Part shown: piece after piece, positions 6,502-10,715 of the stretch
How positions within the stretch are numbered: the first letter of the stretch is position 1
Layout of the letters: every line of letters starts with the position of its first letter
Assembly (NCBI GenBank): GCA_905236295.1
Contig: CAJOQF010000080.1
Span: 1-10,715, forward strand
DNA length: 10,715 nt
Origin: an uncultured Eubacterium sp.
GTDB lineage: Bacteria > Bacillota > Clostridia > Lachnospirales > Lachnospiraceae
Direction of reading: 5' to 3'
The notes under the pieces: model-generated
The model's input: the letters and a program-made list of their open reading frames with translations, nothing else
What the model was told of the DNA's origin: nothing
Databases searched by the model: none
Program-made: the position numbers and the translations under genes

Positions 6502-8442
6502 CTATTTCTTAGTTTTAAATGATACTTTCTTAGACCACGACGAATACTTAACAACCGTCTTTCCGTTTATTTTATATTTCTTGTAAGTTCTCACCTTTAC
6601 ATAGTATCCGGTTCCCTTTTTAAGGTTCTTTATCACAACCGAACTCTTGGTATTTGATATTTTTACACTCTTTGAGCTGCTAAAGTTTTTCTTTTTAGAG
6701 TATTTTATCTGGTAGCCTGTAGTTCCGCTCTTTTGTGGCTTGATGTAAATGCGGGCCTTCGTCTTATACTTTTTGACCTTCTTGATCGTGGTGCCGTCTG
6801 GCGTCGCTATGACTTCCGTCCCATCATCTGATGAGCTGCTTTCGGATGCTGAGCCATTTACGGATGTTGTCCCACTTTCGGATGCTGAGCCTGTCGAAGT
6901 ATCACCACTTCCAGTCCCTGAGTCCGCCGAAGAGCTATCATCTCCGCCTGCAAGCTTTATCACCTCGCTGTCCCTGTAGTCATTTCTGACGCCGACTACA
7001 GTAACATAAGAAACCTTACTTCCCAACGAAACCTTTGAGCTAAAAATACCGCTCGCCCTCTGAACCGAAGCCGCACCTCCATCAACCAGATAGAAATAGG
7101 TAACGCTACTATCCGGATTTGATGCACTTAAGTAATATGTGCCATCAGTCTTGGCGATCTCAAAGCCCGCCTGTTCTATGTCGACTGTTCCGTCTGCAAT
7201 AGCAAGCGTGCCGTAGCTTGATGCAGTTGCTGTAGAATCTTTAGCACATACGGATGATGGCATATATGTATCGTAGCAACTGTTTTGTTGGTGTGCATTA
7301 CCAGATTCATATGAGTTGCTTGTAATCGTAGCTGTACTTATATTGAAATATTTATAGTATCCGGAGGGATAGCTTTTATCCATAAACTGATCATCCCAGG
7401 TAGGATCTACATTGTACCAGACTCCGTCAAGTCGGACTCTCGTCCAGGCATGACTAGAACTTATAATCTCCAGCGCATCTATATCCACAGCATTGCACAT
7501 AAGTTCCATCGCCGCTGCATATCCGGCGCAGACTGTAGATGTGCCAAGCATTGCAGAGTATGCGGATTGAGTGTAATGCTCCTGCTCATACGCCTCTGTT
7601 TCCGTATCTGATGTTAACTTTATAAATTCATAATCGTAAGTTGTATTATTACATATAGTATCGTGAAGCGCCACTTCCTTTTCAAGGTCGGTCGCACAAC
7701 TTGAAACCGACGCAATCCAGTCATCTATCTTGTCCGCCAACTGCAGTGAACTGTTGTACCTCGCATAACCGTCTGCAAAATTGGCATACGCCATAAGTTG
7801 TACGGTAGCTACCGTAGTGGAATTCCCTCCCGGGATAAATCCTCCATCCGGGAAATCGCCTCCGTTGCGATCATCTCCCGGTCCGGCAGTTGTGCCATAA
7901 GAGGTTATTCCCTTGGAGTATCCCAGCTCCAGGAAATAAAACTGCGGGTTGGATTCTTTAAACAGATAGTACAGATTCTTAAACTCCGTCTGCGAAAGCC
8001 CATAGTCCGAAACATCAAGTGATTCCAAAAGCCCGATCGTAACACCACTGCTCAATGTTATAGAATAGTTTGCCATTGTGTTGAGATAATAGTTGCACTG
8101 TTCATAGAGCAGATCCCAGACTTCTTTTTGTGTTGCAGTCAGCTTGTTGTAAACATAGAATGAAGCACAGTTACCCCAATCGTAAAACTCGCTGTAAGAG
8201 TAGGAACCGACTCTGGCAACCGAAGTGTCATCCGCCTCCTTGGTGATGACTTTCATCCCGGCAAGGTCGCCTGTAGGGAGTGACGCTTCGACAAGCTCAA
8301 CGTCTGCAGTGGCTGACTCAGTGTCTGTGCTTTTCGCCCCGGCGTCTGTGGCGGTTGATGTGGCAGCGTATACTGCCTGTGAACCACAGGTAAGCATTGC
8401 AGCGCACATCGTTAATGCTGTCCATTTTTTTAATTTTCTCAT
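6502..8442 (-). CDS. Secreted transglutaminase-like protein with Ser-rich linker and fibronectin III domain
   Basis: This is the paralogue of the next gene downstream, with 646 residues from MRKLKKWTAL. It has a signal peptide to about residue 26 (SQAVYAA). The shared helical region (NCASFYVYNK, CNYYLNT, ESNPQFYFLE) is interrupted by a Gly/Asp/Pro-rich insertion at about 183 to 208. The transglutaminase core has the triad Cys305 (STVCAGYA), His331 (SHAW) and Asp346 (NVDPTWDD). There is no Ig-like or Cys-pair module; a Ser/Gly/Thr linker (about 499-550) with a 12-residue repeat of GSASES takes its place. A very basic fibronectin III-like domain ends the protein (553-646, GTGYYVKVRTYKKYK, SFKTKK) and may bind wall polymers. 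The start is fixed by AAAGGAG (8449-8455) 6 bases upstream; the frame stays open to an ATG at 8535 that lacks such a site and would bury the signal peptide. First gene of the probable operon. Confidence 0.9.
   Translation of the reverse strand: MRKLKKWTALTMCAAMLTCGSQAVYAATSTATDAGAKSTDTESATADVELVEASLPTGDLAGMKVITKEADDTSVARVGSYSYSEFYDWGNCASFYVYNKLTATQKEVWDLLYEQCNYYLNTMANYSITLSSGVTIGLLESLDVSDYGLSQTEFKNLYYLFKESNPQFYFLELGYSKGITSYGTTAGPGDDRNGGDFPDGGFIPGGNSTTVATVQLMAYANFADGYARYNSSLQLADKIDDWIASVSSCATDLEKEVALHDTICNNTTYDYEFIKLTSDTETEAYEQEHYTQSAYSAMLGTSTVCAGYAAAMELMCNAVDIDALEIISSSHAWTRVRLDGVWYNVDPTWDDQFMDKSYPSGYYKYFNISTATITSNSYESGNAHQQNSCYDTYMPSSVCAKDSTATASSYGTLAIADGTVDIEQAGFEIAKTDGTYYLSASNPDSSVTYFYLVDGGAASVQRASGIFSSKVSLGSKVSYVTVVGVRNDYRDSEVIKLAGGDDSSSADSGTGSGDTSTGSASESGTTSVNGSASESSSSDDGTEVIATPDGTTIKKVKKYKTKARIYIKPQKSGTTGYQIKYSKKKNFSSSKSVKISNTKSSVVIKNLKKGTGYYVKVRTYKKYKINGKTVVKYSSWSKKVSFKTKK
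6839..6891. repeat. 17-bp direct repeat, period 36 bp
   Basis: CTTTCGGATGCTGAGCC occurs at 6839-6855 and again at 6875-6891. It encodes the repeated GSASES unit, 12 residues apart, in the Ser-rich linker of the upstream transglutaminase-like protein. The in-frame period suggests slippage or unequal-crossover expansion of a flexible linker. Confidence 0.8.
8281..8299. repeat. Exact 19-nt repeat, copy 2
   Basis: Second copy of the 19-nt word described at 6266-6284. Here it encodes ELVEAS just after the signal peptide of the first transglutaminase-like protein. Confidence 0.7.
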
Positions 8443-8448
8443 ATCTGT

Positions 8449-8455
8449 CTCCTTT
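8449..8455 (-). promoter_or_regulatory. Ribosome binding site fixing the start of the first transglutaminase gene
   Basis: AAAGGAG on the minus strand lies 6 bases before the ATG at 8442, which opens a typical signal peptide. This rules in favour of this ATG over the ones farther upstream in the same frame. Confidence 0.8.
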
Positions 8456-8517
8456 ACATGTTTCCCATAACTCCCCGAAATATGTATAAAGGCAGCTTTT
8501 GACTTCCCCACAAAGCC

Positions 8518-8551
8518 AAAAAAGGCGATACGCAAAACGCCTATCGCCTTT
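8518..8551 (-). terminator. Intrinsic terminator of the flagellar hook gene
   Basis: On the minus strand AAAGGCGATA (8551-8542) and TATCGCCTTT (8530-8521) are a perfect 10-bp inverted repeat around an 11-nt loop. The run of T residues reaches 8518 (CCTTTTTTGG). It begins 45 bases after the stop codon of the hook gene. Promoter candidates of the next operon overlap its 5' arm. Confidence 0.85.
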
Positions 8552-8568
8552 CATTATATCACATTTTA
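8541..8568 (-). promoter_or_regulatory. Promoter candidate(s) for the transglutaminase-folate operon
   Basis: Two overlapping readings exist on the minus strand. One is an extended -10 element TGATATAAT (8561-8553) without a good -35 box. The other is sigma-28-like: TAAA (8568-8565), 16 bases, then GGCGATAG (8548-8541), one base off the ideal spacing and imperfect in the -10. Either would start transcription inside the terminator stem-loop of the upstream gene, so new transcripts would lack part or all of its 5' arm. The choice between them needs start-site data. Confidence 0.45.
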
Positions 8569-8596
8569 TTATGCCTGTGTAATCGAACACACTTCC

Positions 8597-10486
8597 TTAA
8601 CGTTTTAATCCTTCCGCAGTCTGAAGCATCTCATCCGATGTTGTTATTATCTTTGAGTTTGCCTGGAATGCTCTCTGTGTAACGATCATTCTCGAGAATT
8701 CCTCCGCCAGATCCACATTGCTCATCTCAAGTACTCCGGTCGCGATCGCTCCACCGTTTTCCGACACATCCATATATGTCACTTCCCCCGAGTTCGGAGA
8801 CATTGCGTAAAGGTTTTCGCCCTCACTCGTAAGCCCGGATGCATTCTGGAACTTGGCTACAGCTATCTGTCCAACGAGAACCGAAGTGTCGTCGTTGTAT
8901 CTGTAGTAAATACGTCCGGTGTTGTCTATTACATGTCCGATAAACAAGGTCTCGGCGTTACCTTTTCCATTGCCGTTTGCATCTCCCTCAGCAATTGTAA
9001 GATCCGTCAATGAATCCGCCGACGATGCGTAGGTGAGTGATGCTCCTGTGGTAGATACAGTTCCCGGTGAATTCTGGGCATTCATATCAAATACCGGCGA
9101 ATCCCAGTTTGTCCATGTGACATTTCCGTAGGTATCGTTTGCGCTGCTTCGTGCATCATAGAATGTTGCAAACGCTCCGTTTACCACGAGTCTTCCGTAT
9201 CCACCGCCCGGTTTGTCCCCGGTCAGACTCTCAATCGCCGCCGCCAGATCGGCTCCGGAATTGATATTGTCTATACCGATTCGATACACATAGTTGCCTG
9301 CATCGGATGAAACCGAACTCTCTGTACCCTCGGTAAATACAACATTGATCTTCTGACTACTTCCGACCGTTGTGAAATAAAAACCGGTGTCATAGAGATC
9401 ACTCTTGTTTGATGCGCTGAATGCCGTAAAATCGAACGTTGCCGCCGAATGCGGTATAGCGGCAGTCTGGGTGTTTCCATTCGCATCGGTATATGACTCT
9501 ATGGTTGTATAAGTAGCGCCCATATATCCCGATGAAGATGTGGAATCAAGACTTATCCAGCTTGGAAGTTCTCCGGCGGTTGTGGCAGGTGCCGATGCAT
9601 TTGCCTTTCCCGTAAGTCCCGAAAGATCAACACTTATATTTTTTCCAATAGTTGCCGGAAGTCTGAACGTTGCCGCCTTGCTTCCCGCATTTCCGTTTAC
9701 GGACTGCAGGCTGCCGTTTGATGCATTGTATGCCAGAACCGCTGTATTGTTCGCAGCGAGTGTCTGTTCTACCCCCAGTTCGTCCACGGCTTTTGTGAGA
9801 TTAAGTCCGATTGTCGTGGCATCGGCATCACCTGCATCGGTAAGGGTGAAGGTAAGAGTGAATTTCTTACCGTCAGCGCCGAACACTTCAACATCCATCG
9901 ACTCTCCCGAAGAAGAAAGCTTTGCATCGGAAGAATCAATATTCCCTTTGATATTTACAAATGTGGTCTGTGTCGGTGTCGTGTTTTTAAGGTCGGTTAT
10001 GCCGTTTAGCGAAAGCTTGCCAAGTGCGGCATTTCTGTTGACATTTACTCCGTCTGTTGATGGCCACCCCAGTACATAACATCCTGTCGAATTCATTACG
10101 AGGTCGCCGTTTTCATCGATATTAAAGGAGCCGTCTCTTGTAAACCTTCTGGTACCTGAGCCGGTATCTACTGCAAAGAACGCTGTCGGGTCCGTAATGT
10201 ACATATCAAGCTTTGAACCTGTTGTCTGCATGGACCCTGCGTGTGTAATGCTGGTTGAGATAGATGAGACTCTGTCGCCCAATCCAATCTGCTTTGCATT
10301 GATAGATGAGTGATTCGCCTGCGCCGCCTGCGTCCTTGCATTTGTCTGATACAGCACATCCGAAAAGCTCGTGCTTTTTGCTTTGTAGCCGGTGGTGTTA
10401 ACATTGGCGATGTTATTTCCTATTACATCCATCGCGTTCTGTTCCGTCTTCAAGCCGATAGCTCCCGAATACAGTGATCTAATCAT
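8597..10486 (-). CDS. flgE: Flagellar hook protein FlgE family
   Basis: This is a structural protein of the flagellar hook, exported by the flagellar type III apparatus, with no Sec signal peptide. It has 629 residues. The N-terminus MIRSLYSGAIGLKTEQ-NAMDVIGNNIANVNTTGYK is the rod/hook family signature (about 1-35), followed by SFSDVLYQT. The C-terminal helix ends MSNVDLAEEFSRMIVTQRAF with ITTSDEMLQ, typical of FlgE. It is longer than E. coli FlgE (402) because of a large Ala/Ser/Thr/Gly-rich middle region (about 150-560), the variable surface domain. It contains one cysteine (Cys136, NSTGCYVLGW). The start is supported by AAGGAG 6 bases upstream. No other flagellar gene is in the window, so it may be a monocistronic or displaced hook gene, or a paralogue of one elsewhere. 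FlgF/FlgG are less likely because of the length and the N-terminal wording. Confidence 0.88.
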   Translation of the reverse strand: MIRSLYSGAIGLKTEQNAMDVIGNNIANVNTTGYKAKSTSFSDVLYQTNARTQAAQANHSSINAKQIGLGDRVSSISTSITHAGSMQTTGSKLDMYITDPTAFFAVDTGSGTRRFTRDGSFNIDENGDLVMNSTGCYVLGWPSTDGVNVNRNAALGKLSLNGITDLKNTTPTQTTFVNIKGNIDSSDAKLSSSGESMDVEVFGADGKKFTLTFTLTDAGDADATTIGLNLTKAVDELGVEQTLAANNTAVLAYNASNGSLQSVNGNAGSKAATFRLPATIGKNISVDLSGLTGKANASAPATTAGELPSWISLDSTSSSGYMGATYTTIESYTDANGNTQTAAIPHSAATFDFTAFSASNKSDLYDTGFYFTTVGSSQKINVVFTEGTESSVSSDAGNYVYRIGIDNINSGADLAAAIESLTGDKPGGGYGRLVVNGAFATFYDARSSANDTYGNVTWTNWDSPVFDMNAQNSPGTVSTTGASLTYASSADSLTDLTIAEGDANGNGKGNAETLFIGHVIDNTGRIYYRYNDDTSVLVGQIAVAKFQNASGLTSEGENLYAMSPNSGEVTYMDVSENGGAIATGVLEMSNVDLAEEFSRMIVTQRAFQANSKIITTSDEMLQTAEGLKR

Positions 10487-10548
10487 ATGTTTCTCCTTGT
10501 GTGGCTATTCACAGCTGTAAATCTACATGATCATATACTTCAGATTAT

Positions 10549-10575
10549 ATATCGTCATTATCCCGTCAGTTTTTA
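10549..10575 (-). promoter_or_regulatory. Sigma-28 (SigD/FliA) type promoter of the hook gene
   Basis: On the minus strand TAAA (10575-10572), a 15-base spacer, and GACGATAT (10556-10549) match the motility sigma factor consensus TAAA-N15-GCCGATAT with one mismatch. The start would be near 10542, giving a leader of about 55 nt with AAGGAG before the ATG. A TATAAT-like sequence overlaps it, but there is no -35 box for sigma-A. The flagellar product supports the call. Confidence 0.7.
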
Positions 10576-10617
10576 ACTCCCCACAGGCATTTCCACCCAA
10601 AACTGTCGAATGAAAAA

Positions 10618-10651
10618 GTAAATTCCACTCTTATATTCTTGAAGTGGAATT
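10618..10651 (-). terminator. Hairpin upstream of the hook gene, possible weak terminator
   Basis: AATTCCACT and AGTGGAATT (10643-10651 and 10621-10629) form a perfect 9-bp inverted repeat with a 13-nt loop. On the minus strand it is followed by TACTTTTT. It may terminate a gene that lies beyond the right edge. The stem is A-U rich, so it could instead be a protein-binding palindrome. No gene can be called in 10,487-10,715. Confidence 0.4.
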
Positions 10652-10715
10652 CAGTCTTACAGAAATTCAACTTTTCTCTTATAATACTCCCCGATACTCC
10701 TTGTTCCTGGAAAGG

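Noticed and set aside
8443..8535. Upstream ATG extending the first transglutaminase protein by 31 residues
   Set aside because: No ribosome binding site, and the extension would place the signal peptide internally; the ATG at 8442 has AAAGGAG at good spacing.
9540..10079. 179-codon plus-strand open frame
   Set aside because: It lies antisense within flgE, whose protein has clear family motifs; its composition reflects the reverse complement of Ala/Ser/Thr codons.
10580..10715. Possible 3' end of another minus-strand gene at the right edge (a frame ending YRGVL before TAA at about 10,681)
   Set aside because: Too short to recognise, and all three frames are open over part of this stretch, so no CDS is claimed.
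1..10715. CRISPR array, tRNA, insertion sequence or prophage remnant
   Set aside because: No regularly spaced repeats, no cloverleaf sequence, no transposase or integrase frame was seen on either strand.

Overview
The window looks like a chromosomal segment from a motile member of the Bacillota, most likely the family Lachnospiraceae. Three things point that way: the ribosomal protein sequences (for example rpsJ with the clostridial [10 protein letters not shown] stretch), strong AGGAGG-type ribosome binding sites throughout, and secreted transglutaminase-fold proteins with fibronectin III tails. The genus is not resolved. All convincing genes lie on the minus strand, so the biological order runs from the right edge to the left edge.

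Right part (about 10,715 to 8,518): a 629-residue FlgE-type flagellar hook protein is preceded by a good match to a sigma-28 (SigD/FliA) motility promoter and followed by a strong intrinsic terminator.

Middle part (8,568 to 2,686): what looks like one operon starts with two tandem paralogous secreted proteins. Each has a signal peptide, a transglutaminase-like domain with an intact Cys-His-Asp triad and a basic C-terminal fibronectin III-like domain. The operon continues into two folate genes, folP (dihydropteroate synthase) and a folB-folK fusion. The second transglutaminase gene and folP share one base (TAATG), and folP and folBK overlap by 8 bases, so translational coupling is likely. A GC-rich hairpin follows folBK. 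The promoter candidates for this operon overlap the terminator of the flagellar gene.

Left part (2,641 to 1): the S10 ribosomal protein operon rpsJ-rplC-rplD-rplW-rplB, with rplB cut by the window edge. It has a good sigma-A-type promoter and a leader of about 250 nt. The leader can fold into a three-way junction, which is a candidate autoregulatory RNA and the most interesting noncoding object here.

The folate genes supply tetrahydrofolate and the S10 operon is housekeeping. The flagellar and transglutaminase genes are envelope or motility functions whose link to the folate operon is not explained by known pathways. I see no CRISPR array, tRNA, rRNA, insertion sequence or phage gene.
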